Assembly (NCBI RefSeq): GCF_005889745.1
Contig: NZ_VCKZ01000011.1
Location: forward strand, 1-48,284
Source: Actinomadura geliboluensis
Lineage (GTDB): Bacteria; Actinomycetota; Actinomycetes; Streptosporangiales; Streptosporangiaceae
Direction of reading: 5' to 3'
Length of the DNA stretch: 48,284 nucleotides
How positions within the stretch are numbered: the first letter of the stretch is position 1; every line of letters starts with the position of its first letter. Of this stretch, positions 8,244 through 17,073 are shown piece by piece. Position numbers and translations under genes: made by a program. Under the pieces are notes generated by a model. The model was not told the origin of the DNA. It saw only the letters and a program-made list of their open reading frames with translations, and searched no databases.

Positions 8244-9632
8244 CTAGACGACCAGGTTCAGCAGCAGCACGAACACCAGGCCGGACACCGAGATGACGGT
8301 CTCCATGAGCGACCACGTCTTGATGTTCTGCCCGACGCTGAGCCCGAAGTACTCCTTGACCAGCCAGAAGCCGGCGTCGTTGACGTGCGAGAAGAACAGC
8401 GAGCCGGCGCCGATCGCGAGCACGAGCAGCGAGGTCTCGCCGCTGTCGAGGGCGCCGACCAGCGGGACGAAGATGCCGGCGGCGGTGACGGTGGCGACGG
8501 TCGCGGACCCGGTGGCCAGCCGGATGAGGACGGCGACCAGCCAGGCGAGCAGCAGCACGGAGAACCCGCTGTCCTTGACCCAGTCGGCGACGAGGTCCCC
8601 GATCCCGGTGGCGATCAGCGTCTGCTTGAACCCGCCGCCGGCGGCGACGATCAGCAGGATCCCGGCGATGGGCGGCAGCGACTCCGCGGTGGACGACGAG
8701 ACGGCCCGGCGGTCCATGCCGGAGCCGAGGCCGAGGGTGAACATCGCGACGACGACGGCGATGAGCAGCGCGATCAGCGGCGTGCCGAGGTCGTCCAGGA
8801 CGGTGCGGAGGGTCCCGCCCTCGTCGAGGGTGATGTCGGCGACGGCCTTGCCCAGCATCAGCACGACGGGGAGCAGCACGGTGGCGAGCGTGACGGCGAA
8901 CGACGGGCGCTTGCGGCCCTCCTTCGCCAGGCTCGTCTCCTCCTCTTCGCCGGGGTCGACGTAGAGCTGCGGGGGCATCACGTCCACCCAGCGGGCCGCG
9001 AACCGGGCGAACAGCGGGCCGGACAGGGCGACCGTCGGGATCGCGACGAGCACGCCGAGGCCCAGCGTGAGGCCGAGGTCGGCCTTGAGGGCGCCGATGG
9101 CGGCGAGCGGCCCGGGGTGCGGCGGGACGAGCCCGTGCATGGCCGACAGCCCGGCCAGCGCCGGGATGCCGACCGCGATGAGCGACAGCCCCGAGCGGCG
9201 CGCGACCAGGAAGATGACCGGCATCAGCAGCACGAGGCCGATCTCGAAGAACATCGGCAGGCCGATGAGCGCGCCGACGAGCGCCATCGCCCACGGCAGG
9301 AGGGCGCGCCTGGACCGCCCGACGATGGTGTCGACGATCTGGTCGGCGCCCCCGGAGTCGGCGAGCAGCTTGCCGAACATGGCGCCGAGCGCGATGAGCG
9401 CGCCGACGTCGGCGGTGGTCTTGCCGAAGCCCTGGCCGAAGGCCTCGAAGGTGTCCGCCATGGGAAGACCGGCGATGGCGCCGACCAGCAGCGAGCCGAG
9501 CGTCAGGCTGAGGAAGGGGTGGACCTTGAAGTAGGTGATCAGGACGACGATCAGCGCGATGCCGGCGAGCGCCGCCGGCACGAGCCGCCCGCCGTCGGCG
9601 GCCGGCGCCGCGGCCAGCACGATCGTGTGCAT
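8244..9632 (-). CDS. gntP: GntP-family gluconate:H+ symporter
   Basis: This is a proton-coupled permease for gluconate or a related sugar acid, 462 residues with about a dozen hydrophobic segments. Family features include the N-terminal TYFKVHPFLSL, GLPMFFEIG, the PPHPGP loop, and a C-terminal HVNDAGFWLVKEYFGLS. ATG 9632 is preceded by GGAGGATGAG, a strong ribosome site. It is divergent from a FadR-type regulator, the usual arrangement for gluconate utilisation, although no gluconate kinase is present nearby. Some GntP relatives carry idonate, glycerate or other hydroxy acids. Confidence 0.92.
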   Translation of the reverse strand: MHTIVLAAAPAADGGRLVPAALAGIALIVVLITYFKVHPFLSLTLGSLLVGAIAGLPMADTFEAFGQGFGKTTADVGALIALGAMFGKLLADSGGADQIVDTIVGRSRRALLPWAMALVGALIGLPMFFEIGLVLLMPVIFLVARRSGLSLIAVGIPALAGLSAMHGLVPPHPGPLAAIGALKADLGLTLGLGVLVAIPTVALSGPLFARFAARWVDVMPPQLYVDPGEEEETSLAKEGRKRPSFAVTLATVLLPVVLMLGKAVADITLDEGGTLRTVLDDLGTPLIALLIAVVVAMFTLGLGSGMDRRAVSSSTAESLPPIAGILLIVAAGGGFKQTLIATGIGDLVADWVKDSGFSVLLLAWLVAVLIRLATGSATVATVTAAGIFVPLVGALDSGETSLLVLAIGAGSLFFSHVNDAGFWLVKEYFGLSVGQNIKTWSLMETVISVSGLVFVLLLNLVV

Positions 9633-9701
9633 TTCTCATCCTCCGGGGAGCGAGGAGGGGTGGATGGTCCGCCCGAGTGTGACCGCAATGACCTGCTTTT
9701 T

Positions 9702-9734
9702 ACAAGAGATCGGGGCTAAAAATCATATCTTTGT
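9702..9734. promoter_or_regulatory. gntP promoter with inverted repeat (candidate operator)
   Basis: In the 137-base divergent gap an AT-rich island holds TATGAT on the minus strand (9727 to 9722), a good -10 box for gntP. It is flanked by the inverted repeat ACAAGAGAT (9702-9710) and ATCTTTGT (9727-9734), which match except for one extra base. I infer this to be where the divergent FadR-type regulator binds. Confidence 0.5.
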
Positions 9735-9769
9735 GCGAGTGATGCCGAGATTCGTGTGATGATTGGGCC

Positions 9770-10474
9770 ATGATGGACATCCCGCAGGCCGGGTTGCACG
9801 GCAGCGTCCTCGACCGCCTGGGCATGCTGATCACGTCCGGCGAGCTCGGCGCGGGCGCGGTGCTGCGGATCGAGGAGCTGGAGTCCCGGTTCGGGGTGTC
9901 CCGGTCGGTGGTGCGGGAGGCGATCCGCGTCCTGGAGTCGATGGGCATGGTCACCAGCCGCCGCCGCGTCGGCGTCACGGTCGCCGAGCGGATGCGGTGG
10001 AACGTCTTCCACCCGCAGATCATCGGCTGGCGGCTGGACGGCGCGGGCCGCGACGAGCAGCTGCGCTCGCTCGGCGAGCTGCGCCGCGGGCTGGAGCCGG
10101 CCGCCGCCGCGCTCGCCGCCCGCCGCGCCACCCCCGCCCAGTGCGGCACGCTGACCGGCGCGGTGATGGACATGGCGGTGCACGGCCGGTCCGGCGACCT
10201 GGAGTCCTACCTCACCGCGGACGTCCTCTTCCACCGGACGCTGCTGGAGGCGTCCGGCAACGAGATGATGGCCGCGCTCAGCGGCCTGGTCGCCGCCGTC
10301 CTCGCCGGCCGCACCCACCACCACCTGATGCCCGCCCGCCCCGAGCCGGCCGCGATCCGCTGGCACGCGGAGGTGGCGCAGGCCGTCCAGGCGGGCGACG
10401 CCGACGCCGCCGAACGCGCCATGCGCGACATCGTCGACGAGGCCACGCGGGCGATGCTGGACGCGGGCGAGTGA
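9770..10474 (+). CDS. GntR-family regulator, FadR subfamily (FCD domain)
   Basis: This is a repressor-type regulator of 234 residues. The winged helix-turn-helix occupies residues 8-75 (ELESRFGVSRSVVREAIRVL, then a wing with TSRRRVGVTV). An all-helical FCD ligand domain follows, with the metal-binding pattern spread over LFHRTLLEASGN and the late HAEVAQAV. ATG 9770 or 9773 could start it. Because it is divergent from gntP across a short gap, I infer that it senses gluconate or a phosphorylated product and represses the permease. Confidence 0.88.
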   Translation: MMDIPQAGLHGSVLDRLGMLITSGELGAGAVLRIEELESRFGVSRSVVREAIRVLESMGMVTSRRRVGVTVAERMRWNVFHPQIIGWRLDGAGRDEQLRSLGELRRGLEPAAAALAARRATPAQCGTLTGAVMDMAVHGRSGDLESYLTADVLFHRTLLEASGNEMMAALSGLVAAVLAGRTHHHLMPARPEPAAIRWHAEVAQAVQAGDADAAERAMRDIVDEATRAMLDAGE

Positions 10475-10495
10475 CGCCCGGACGCGCGTGACGTC

Positions 10496-11347
10496 CTAGA
10501 AGAGGGTGGGCGGCTCCGCCGGGACCGGCTCCGGCAGCGGCTCCACCTCCGGCGCCAGGGCCCGCACCTCCTCGTGGAAGCGGCGGGCCAGCTCCAGGGC
10601 GTCGGCGTTGTCGGGGGTGTGGACGAACACGGTCGGCGAGCGCCCCTCGCGCGCCCATGCGGCGGCCTTCTCCACCCAGAACCGCCAGCCCTCGACGGTG
10701 CGCTCGGTGTCGTCCCGGCCGAGGTAGCGGACGATCGGCCGGTCGGTGAGCGCCGCCGACCGGCGCGGCACGCGCGGCTTCTTCGTCCACGCGTCCCGTT
10801 CGGCGTCGCTGGTCGGCGGGCTGGTGAAGAACGCGGTGGTGTCGAACGGCACCCATTCGGCGCCGGCCCGGCCGAGCACCCGCTCCAGGTCGCGGGCGCT
10901 CCGGTCGTCCTCGAAGAAGGCCCGGTGCCGCACCTCGACGGCGTACCGGTGGGCGGCGGGGAGCCCGCGCAGGAAACCGGCCAGCGCGCCGAGGTCACCG
11001 GGGCCGAACGAGCCCGGGAGCTGCACCCAGAGCGCGTGCGTCCGCGGCCCCAGCGGCTCCATCGCCCACAGGAACGCGCGGAGCTCCTCGCCGGCGTCCG
11101 CGAGCCGCCGCTCATGCGTGATCGTCTTCGGCAGCTTCAGCAGGAACCGGAAGTCCGGCGGGGTCTGCTCCGCCCACGACTCCACCGCGCTCCGCGCCGG
11201 CGTCGCGTAGAAGGTGGTGTTGCCCTCCACCGCGTCGCACCAGCTCGCATAGGCGCGCAGCCGCTCGGCCGGAGGCAGCGCCGGCGGCAGGAACCGGCCC
11301 TGCCACCGCGCGTGCGCCCACATCGCGCACCCCACATGAACCCGCAT
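10496..11347 (-). CDS. DUF72-family protein
   Basis: This is a TIM-barrel-like DUF72 protein of 283 residues with no firmly established biochemical role. Typical features are MRVHVGCAMWAH at the start, the EGNTTFYATP block near residue 45, FRFLLKLPKTITHE, AVEVRHRAFF and a C-terminal VFVHTPDNADAL (the family shows YFNNH-type segments here). ATG 11347 directly gives the conserved N-terminus; the frame remains open upstream but that part is not conserved. It is convergent with the FadR-type regulator, with 21 bases between the stops. Confidence 0.88.
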   Translation of the reverse strand: MRVHVGCAMWAHARWQGRFLPPALPPAERLRAYASWCDAVEGNTTFYATPARSAVESWAEQTPPDFRFLLKLPKTITHERRLADAGEELRAFLWAMEPLGPRTHALWVQLPGSFGPGDLGALAGFLRGLPAAHRYAVEVRHRAFFEDDRSARDLERVLGRAGAEWVPFDTTAFFTSPPTSDAERDAWTKKPRVPRRSAALTDRPIVRYLGRDDTERTVEGWRFWVEKAAAWAREGRSPTVFVHTPDNADALELARRFHEEVRALAPEVEPLPEPVPAEPPTLF

Positions 11348-11358
11348 GCCGCCCGACG

Positions 11359-11491
11359 CTACCGAACCGCCGCCTTCCGGACGAAGTCGAGCAGCGCGGC
11401 GGCGAAGTCGCCCGGCGCCGGTCGCCACCCGGAGGCCGGTGATGTCGTGGATCTGCTCCAGCAGCCGCTCCATGCCCGCGTCCCCGGCCAT
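11359..11491 (-). pseudogene. Possible frameshifted small gene or gene remnant
   Basis: On the minus strand ATG 11491 opens a helical reading (MAGDAGMERLLEQIHDITG) that makes sense up to about 11405. The sensible continuation (GDFAAALLDFVRKAAVR, then a stop at 11359) is one frame over. Removing one base from the GCGCCGGGCG stretch would give an intact peptide of about 43 residues. No family is recognised. It could be the tail of a lost gene, a real small gene hit by a sequencing error, or chance. Confidence 0.3.
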
Positions 11492-11581
11492 GTCCTGGTC
11501 GCGGGCGAAGGTCCCCTCTCGCTCGGACGGACGGCTCTCCCGGGTAGGCGGTTTGCCGGTGAGTCTGGAGGTGACGGACTC

Positions 11582-12478
11582 ATGGAGGCGCAAGGCACGG
11601 GGGGCCGCATGAACGCACAGCCGATCACCGGGATCGTCGCGGGCTACGACGGCTCCGAGAACGGGATCCTGGCCCTGGACTGGGCCGCCGAGGAGGCCCG
11701 CGTCCGGGAGCTGCCGCTCACGGTGATCCACGTGTGGGACGCCTTCCTCGGCGGCCCCGTCGCGGTGCCGGCCGTGGACCTGCGGGCCCTGGCCCAGGAG
11801 ACCCTGGACGGCGGCGTCGCGCACGTCCGCGAGACCGCCCCCGGCCTGCCGGTCCGCGGGCTGCTCGTCCAGGGACCGGCCGCCGAGCGGCTGATCGAGG
11901 CCGGGCGGAGCGCCGACCTGATCGTGCTGGGCCCGCGGGGCCTCGGCGGCTTCGCCGGGCTGGTGCTGGGATCGGTCGGCGCCCAGGTCGTCGCGCACGC
12001 CGCCTGCCCGGTGGTGATCGCCCGCGGTGAGCGCGGCCCCCGGACCGGCCAGGACTGCGTGGTCGTCGGCGTGGACGGCTCACCGGCGTCCCGGGCCGCG
12101 CTCGCCATGGGCTTCGCCGAGGCCGGACTGCACGGGGCGTCCGTGCACGCGGTGACCGCCTGGGCCGCGCCGCCGCCCGGGGACCTGCCGCCGCTGGTGG
12201 ACGAGGCCGGCATGCGGGACGCGGCGGAGAAGCGGCTCGCCCAGCTGATGATCCCGCTGCGCGAGCTGCATCCCGGCGTGGACGTCCGGATCTCCGTCGT
12301 CACCGGGCCGCCGCGCGGCGTCCTGCTGGACGCCGCCGGCGGCGCCCGCCTGCTCGTCGTCGGGTCCCGGGGCCTGGGCGGCTTCCGGGGCCTGCTGATG
12401 GGGTCGGTCAGCCACGCGCTCGTCCAGCACGCGCCCTGCCCGGTGGCGGTGGTCCACGGGGCCGGCGGGACCGGGTAG
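11582..12478 (+). CDS. Universal stress protein with two tandem Usp domains
   Basis: This is a cytoplasmic ATP-binding stress protein of about 298 residues. Domain 1 spans about residues 14-150 and domain 2 about 160-295. Each ends with the ATP-binding pattern G-x2-G-x9-G-S, visible as GPRGLGGFAGLVLGSVG and GSRGLGGFRGLLMGSVS. ATG 11582 is chosen because GGAGGTGA (11567-11574) lies seven bases upstream; ATG 11609 is possible but has only a G-run before it. Tandem Usp proteins of this kind are typically dormancy or redox-responsive in actinobacteria. It is convergent with the MFS gene, with three bases between the stops. Confidence 0.92.
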   Translation: MEAQGTGGRMNAQPITGIVAGYDGSENGILALDWAAEEARVRELPLTVIHVWDAFLGGPVAVPAVDLRALAQETLDGGVAHVRETAPGLPVRGLLVQGPAAERLIEAGRSADLIVLGPRGLGGFAGLVLGSVGAQVVAHAACPVVIARGERGPRTGQDCVVVGVDGSPASRAALAMGFAEAGLHGASVHAVTAWAAPPPGDLPPLVDEAGMRDAAEKRLAQLMIPLRELHPGVDVRISVVTGPPRGVLLDAAGGARLLVVGSRGLGGFRGLLMGSVSHALVQHAPCPVAVVHGAGGTG

Positions 12479-12481
12479 CCG

Positions 12482-13898
12482 TCACTCGACGGCCTCCTCC
12501 AGCGCCCCGGCGGGCGCGGAGATCCGCCGGACGACGAGCGCCGCCGCCCCGAGCCCGGCGATGGCCGCCGTGGCGGCGACCAGGAACGGGTCGGCGCCGT
12601 CCAGGGCGGGCGCGAACCCGACGCCGACGTACAGGGTGACCCCGGTGGAGCCGCCGAGCTGGTCGGCGGCCCGCTGGACGCCGGAGGCGATGCCCGCGTC
12701 GTACTCGGTCACGCCGGTCACCGCGACGTACTGCAGCCCGACGATCCCGAACCCCATCCCGGCGGCGATGAGGCACCATGGCCGGGACCAGCGCCGGGCC
12801 GGCGGCCCCGGTGCGGGCGACCAGCGCGATGGAGGCCATCGCCAGCGCGGTGAAGCCGATCCCGGCGAGGACGCAGCGCCGCGCGCCCCACCGTCCGAGC
12901 AGCCGGGGGACCAGGACGGACGCCGCGATCAGCGACACCGCCAGCGGCAGCATCGTCAGGCCGGCCCGCAGCGGGCCGGCGCCCGCCCGGTCCTGCAGGT
13001 AGTAGCTGAACAGCAGGAACGAGGCGGACAGCGCCGCGCTCAGCAGGGCCGTGGCGAGGTTGGCCAGGACGCGCGTCCGGTTGCGGAAGAACCGCGGCGG
13101 CACGAGCGGGTCCGGCGCGCGGCGCTCGGCCCGGACGAACCCGGCCCCGGCCGCCACCGCCCCGGCCAGCGCGACCGGCGGCAGCCAGGGCGGCGTGCCG
13201 CCCGCCGCGCCGGCCTCGACGACCCCGAGGGTGAACAGCAGCGGCGCCGCGGTCAGCAGGAACGCGCCGGGCAGGTCCAGCGGGGCGCGCCCGGCGGGCC
13301 GCTCGCCCGGGACGAGCAGCACCGCGGCGGCGAGCACGGCCAGGATGAACGGGACGGAGATCAGGAAGATCCACCGCCAGCCGAGCAGCTCGGTGACGGC
13401 CCCGGAGACCACGAACCCGAGGACGAGCCCGCAGCTCGCGACGGCCGCCCACACGCTCAGCGCCCGCGACCTGCGCGGCCCCTCGGGGAACAGCAGGACG
13501 ATCACCGCCATCGCCGCCGGCAGCGCGAGCGCCTCGCCGGCCCCCTGCAGCAGCCGGGCCGCGACCAGCGCTGGGAAGGACGGCGCGAGCCCGGCCAGCA
13601 GCGACGCCGCGCCGAAGAGCGCCGTGCCGAGCAGCAGGACGCGGCGCCTGCCGAGCGTGTCGCCGAGCCGGCCGCCGAGCATCAGCAGCCCGCCGCCGGT
13701 GATCGTGTAGCCGACCACGACCCAGGTCAGCGCGTGGCCGTCCGCGCCGAGGGCGGCGCCGATCGAGGGCAGCGCGACGTTGACCACGGTCACGTCGACG
13801 GCGATGAAGAACTGCAGCATGGCCAGGCTGCACAGCACCAGCCACGCGCGCGCCGGGGACGATGCGTCCCGGCGCGCGGAGAGAATGCCTGAGAACAC
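12482..13898 (-). pseudogene. MFS drug-exporter gene (DHA2-like) with a frameshift
   Basis: The gene starts at GTG 13898 and encodes a proton-driven multidrug exporter. The N-terminal half is normal: MLQFFIAVDVTVVNVALP in helix 1, the loop GRLGDTLGRRR, then motif C-like sequence and at least ten helices. Near 12769-12776 the good reading (LVPAMV) runs out of frame; the right continuation (IAAGMGFGIVGLQYV to a stop at 12482) is in another frame. Deleting one base in the GTGCCTC stretch restores about 472 residues, so an extra C is the likely change. Either a pseudogene or one sequencing error. The final helix and tail are intact, so the lesion is probably recent. Confidence 0.8.
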
Positions 13899-13995
13899 CG
13901 AGTGCTCCGTTGCTCAGAAGAGGTTCCGAGCAGCACGAATGTGCCGCTTCGGCTGAACGGCGAAGCGGCCGGACGTTCTGTCAGGTGGTGGAGGA

Positions 13996-14018
13996 ACGCC
14001 CCGCCGCTAGCGGAGCGT
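13996..14018. other. Short stem-loop
   Basis: ACGCCCCGC (13996-14004) pairs with GCGGAGCGT (14010-14018) except at one position, leaving a five-base loop. It lies in the 227-base gap between the divergent end of the MFS gene and the 3' end of the ureohydrolase gene. There is no T-run after it, so a terminator role for the ureohydrolase transcript is only a guess. Nothing else in this gap is recognisable. Confidence 0.3.
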
Positions 14019-14125
14019 CCTCGTCACCGCGGCGCAGGCGGCCGCGCACGAAGCGGCAGACATGGCGCAGATGCTATCGGACGGCGTCGTCCCCGCGGCC
14101 GGGGCCCACGGATCGCTCGCCGTCG

Positions 14126-15157
14126 TCAGCCGTCGGTGGAACGGCCGTCGAGGAGGGGGCGGCGGGGGTCCCAGGAGGTGCCGTCGCGGGCGTCGCGGCG
14201 GCGCCGGGCGATGCCCGACAGTGCCTCCAGCACGACGCGGTTGGCCAGCGCCGAGGTGATGTCGGCGTGGTCGTAGGGCGGGGACACCTCGACCACGTCG
14301 ACGCCGGCGACCGGCAGCTCGTAGGTGACGCGGCGGACCGCGTCCAGGAGCTGCCGCGCGGTCAGCCCGCCGGGCTCGGGCGTGCCGGTGCCGGGGGCGT
14401 GGCCGGGGTCGCACACGTCGATGTCGACCGACAGGAACACCGCGTCGCACTCGTCGGTGGCGATCTGGAACGCCTCGGTCAGGCACGCGTCCAGGCCGCG
14501 CGCGACGATCTCGGTCATCTCGTAGGAGCGCATGCCCTGCCCGGCCATCCAGTCGAGGGTCTCCGGCCCCGGCCAGTACCCGCGCAGGCCGAGTTGCAGG
14601 AACCGGTCGCCGCGCACCGCGCCGGACTCGATCAGCCGCCGCATCGGCTGCCCGTGCCCGATGAGCGAGCCGAACGCCACGTCTCCGGTGTCGGCGTGCG
14701 CGTCGAAGTGGACCATCGAGACGCGGCCCGCGCCGACGTGCTCGGCGACGCCCGCGGCGTCGGGCCAGGCGATCGTGTGGTCGCCGCCCAGGATGAGCGG
14801 GATCGTCCCGGTGCGGGCGACGGTGGAGACGGCCTTCTGCAGGTCGCGGACGGAGCGCTCGGCGTCGCCGGAGTACATCTCGACGTCGCCGGCGTCGTAG
14901 ACCGTGAGGTCGCCTTGGAGGCCGTCCACCCGCAGGGCCAGCGACGGCCGCGAGCCCATCTGGGGCAGGTAGCAGGTCTTGCGGATGTACTGCGGCCCGA
15001 ACCGGGTCCCCGGCCGGTGGGACGTGCCGCCGTCGAACGGCGCCCCGAGGATGACCACATCGGCGTCGGCGTAGGTGGACGGCTCCGACCAGGTGCATCG
15101 GGGCACGCCCAGGAAGGTGATGTCGGGCCCGAACTGCGGGCCGTACCGTTCCGGCAA
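14126..15157 (-). CDS. Agmatinase-family ureohydrolase
   Basis: This is a binuclear-manganese hydrolase that splits urea from a guanidino compound (agmatine, guanidinobutyrate, guanidinopropionate or guanidine). Metal ligands are visible in GGDHT, FDAHADTGD and SVDIDVCDPG, in the family order; an N-terminal APFDGGTSHRPGTRFGP is typical. It has 343 residues. The start is the TTG at 15157, with GGGGGA seven bases upstream. The substrate loops do not let me choose between agmatinase and guanidinobutyrase. It stands alone, but the AruI-like decarboxylase at 28.4 kb would, in the known arginine transaminase pathway, lead to a guanidinobutyrase substrate. Confidence 0.88.
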   Translation of the reverse strand: MPERYGPQFGPDITFLGVPRCTWSEPSTYADADVVILGAPFDGGTSHRPGTRFGPQYIRKTCYLPQMGSRPSLALRVDGLQGDLTVYDAGDVEMYSGDAERSVRDLQKAVSTVARTGTIPLILGGDHTIAWPDAAGVAEHVGAGRVSMVHFDAHADTGDVAFGSLIGHGQPMRRLIESGAVRGDRFLQLGLRGYWPGPETLDWMAGQGMRSYEMTEIVARGLDACLTEAFQIATDECDAVFLSVDIDVCDPGHAPGTGTPEPGGLTARQLLDAVRRVTYELPVAGVDVVEVSPPYDHADITSALANRVVLEALSGIARRRRDARDGTSWDPRRPLLDGRSTDG

Positions 15158-15178
15158 GGTCGTTCCCCCGGCTGGAAT

Positions 15179-15203
15179 GTGCCGCCCCGGCGCGGGGCGG
15201 CAC
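15179..15203. other. Perfect 10-bp GC hairpin in the ureohydrolase leader
   Basis: GTGCCGCCCC (15179-15188) and GGGGCGGCAC (15194-15203) are perfect complements around a five-base loop. It lies 21 bases before the TTG start of the ureohydrolase, just upstream of its ribosome site, so it would form in the leader mRNA. No T-run follows on either strand. It could protect or modulate the leader or end upstream transcription. Confidence 0.5.
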
Positions 15204-15366
15204 GCATGCCAAGGAGCCTACGTGCCTCGCGTTCAATGCACCGTATAGCCGCGCAATGCCTCGGTTACGCGCAGAGAAAGCGGTAACGGCACCCGGTATT
15301 CGGATCGCCAAACGCGCCGCGCCCGGAGGCAATTCGTCGGGGCGCGCGATGATGAGGCTCGCGGGT

Positions 15367-15918
15367 TCAGCCGGTGGACGAGTCGGCGTTGGCGTAGACG
15401 AGGTGAACCACGCCGGTGCCCTCGAAGGTGGTGGAGGACACCAGTTTCAAAGGCACCGTCTCGCCGTCGGTGAAGAGCTTGTCGCCATGCCCGACGACGA
15501 TCGGGTGCAGGAGCAGGTGCAGCTCGTCGACCAGGCCCTGCCCGAGCATCCAGCGCACCAGGGCGGCGCTGCCCGTCGTGCCGAGCCGGGTGCCGGCCTT
15601 GAGCTCGGCCAGCCGCGCCGCGACATCCCCGTTGATCAGCGTCGAGTTCTCCCAGGTGGCCTCGGTCAGCGTGGTGGACACGACGTACTTGCGGGCGCTG
15701 TTCATGGCCTTGGTCATCGGGTCCGCGGGGTCGGCGTCGGGCCAGTAGGCGGCGAACCCGTCGTAGGTCGTCCGGCCGAGGAGGGTCGCCTCGGCCTCGT
15801 TCATCAGTTCACCGACCACGGCGCCCATCTGGTCGTCGAAGTAGGGGAAGTGCCAGGTCTCCGGCGCCTCGATCACACCGTCGAGCGAGATGAAGAGGCT
15901 GGACTTGATGAATCCCAT
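15367..15918 (-). CDS. Dihydrofolate-reductase-like (RibD C-terminal) protein
   Basis: This is a 183-residue reductase-fold protein of the DHFR/RibD-C family, common in actinobacteria and mostly of unknown substrate. Recognisable blocks are LFISLDGVIEAPE at the N-terminus, ATLLGRTTYDGFAAYWP, KYVVSTTL, and the C-terminal GLVDELHLLLHPIVVGHGDKLF. ATG 15918 is preceded by AAGGGAGC at a good distance. The OTC-like gene lies 147 bases upstream on the same strand. It probably binds NADPH; true folate reduction is unlikely because the classical DHFR substrate residues are not evident. Confidence 0.88.
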   Translation of the reverse strand: MGFIKSSLFISLDGVIEAPETWHFPYFDDQMGAVVGELMNEAEATLLGRTTYDGFAAYWPDADPADPMTKAMNSARKYVVSTTLTEATWENSTLINGDVAARLAELKAGTRLGTTGSAALVRWMLGQGLVDELHLLLHPIVVGHGDKLFTDGETVPLKLVSSTTFEGTGVVHLVYANADSSTG

Positions 15919-16065
15919 CGGAATGCTCCCTTGAACGCGTCCGGGCCGGCCCCGTGGAGGGGACCGTCACCCAGAGGTCGAACGGCGGTCCGGCGGATCG
16001 ACAAGCCGTCGAACTTTTCTTTGGATCGCCGACCGGAACCGGGCGCGAGAAGGGCCCTCAGGTGT

Positions 16066-17073
16066 TCATCGCGCCGGCGCCAAGGCGCTGAGCAGAAGCG
16101 CCTTGGCGGCCGGTACGCGGTTGGCGGCCTGCTGGACGACGACGGACTGCGGCGATCCGTAGACCGCCTCGGTGACTTCGGCGCCGGTGAGCCCGAACTG
16201 CCGGTAGAGGCGGCGGCCGACCGGGGACTCGGCGTCGTGGACCGCCGGCAGGCCGTGCATGAACCGCGCGTCCGTCCGGCCGGTGGCCCGCAGGAGCTGC
16301 CCGGTGACGCGGTACGGGACGAGGGCCTGCACGCGTGCGAGCAGGCTGTGGAACGGCAGGTCGGTCGTGACCCACGCGGCGGTGTGGACGAAGCCCGCCC
16401 CGGCGACGGCGTCGCGGGCGTCGGTGGTGATGAGGACGCGGGCGCCGCTGCGGCGGGCGAGGTCGTGGACGCGGCTGAGGACGCCGGCGGGCGGGCGCAT
16501 GTGGACGGGGGCGGCGATCCGCACGTCCATGCCGAGGCTCGCGCCGGTGGTGAGCAGCGACGCGGCGATGGGGGCGCGGGCGTCGCCGGTGAAGCAGAAG
16601 GCGATGCCGGCGAGGTCGCCGCCGTCCAGCTCCCGCATGGTGAGGATGTCGGCGACGGCCTGGACGGGACGCCAGGAGTCCGTGCCGAGGTTCCAGACCG
16701 GCACGGTCGCCGCCCGCGCGAGCCGGACGAGGGCGTCGTGGTCGGTGCCGGCGTAGGCGATGCCGTCGAAGTCCCTGCTCAGCGCCCTGGCGGTGGCGGC
16801 GGGCGGCTTCCGGAGGGACGCCGCGGACAGGACGGTGGTGCCGGCGCCCAGCTCCGCGGCGGCGGTCTCGACCGCGGCGCGGGAGCGGGGCGCGGGCCGC
16901 TGGAGGACCAGCGCGATGCTCTTGCCCCGCAGCGGCTCCGCGGCCGGTTCGCCGGCCGCTCCGTCCTTCAGCCGGGCCGCGAGCGACAGCAGTTCCCGGA
17001 GCCGGCCGCCGTCCAGATCGAGGCCGGTGAGCAGCGGCCCGGTGATTGCGAGTTCGTTGAGAGAGGTGGTCAT
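16066..17073 (-). CDS. Ornithine carbamoyltransferase homologue with eroded active site
   Basis: This has the length (335 residues) and motif order of ornithine carbamoyltransferase, which joins carbamoyl phosphate to ornithine, but key signatures are changed. The carbamoyl-phosphate motif S-T-R-T-R appears as PAPRSR, H-P-T-Q as WRPVQAVADILTM, and the ornithine-site H-C-L-P as FMHGLP, losing the cysteine. The surrounding framework is well kept. ATG 17073 has AAGGAG five bases upstream. No arginine biosynthesis gene is nearby. It may have lost catalysis, use another amine, or be a specialised carbamoyltransferase. Confidence 0.78.
   Translation of the reverse strand: MTTSLNELAITGPLLTGLDLDGGRLRELLSLAARLKDGAAGEPAAEPLRGKSIALVLQRPAPRSRAAVETAAAELGAGTTVLSAASLRKPPAATARALSRDFDGIAYAGTDHDALVRLARAATVPVWNLGTDSWRPVQAVADILTMRELDGGDLAGIAFCFTGDARAPIAASLLTTGASLGMDVRIAAPVHMRPPAGVLSRVHDLARRSGARVLITTDARDAVAGAGFVHTAAWVTTDLPFHSLLARVQALVPYRVTGQLLRATGRTDARFMHGLPAVHDAESPVGRRLYRQFGLTGAEVTEAVYGSPQSVVVQQAANRVPAAKALLLSALAPAR

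Noticed and set aside
14007..14259. Short genes in the gap upstream of the frameshifted MFS
   Set aside because: Arg/Gly-rich frames without motifs, on both strands.
15158..15366. Guanidine riboswitch in front of the ureohydrolase
   Set aside because: I looked for ykkC-type and mini-ykkC conserved elements and saw none; only the simple GC hairpin.
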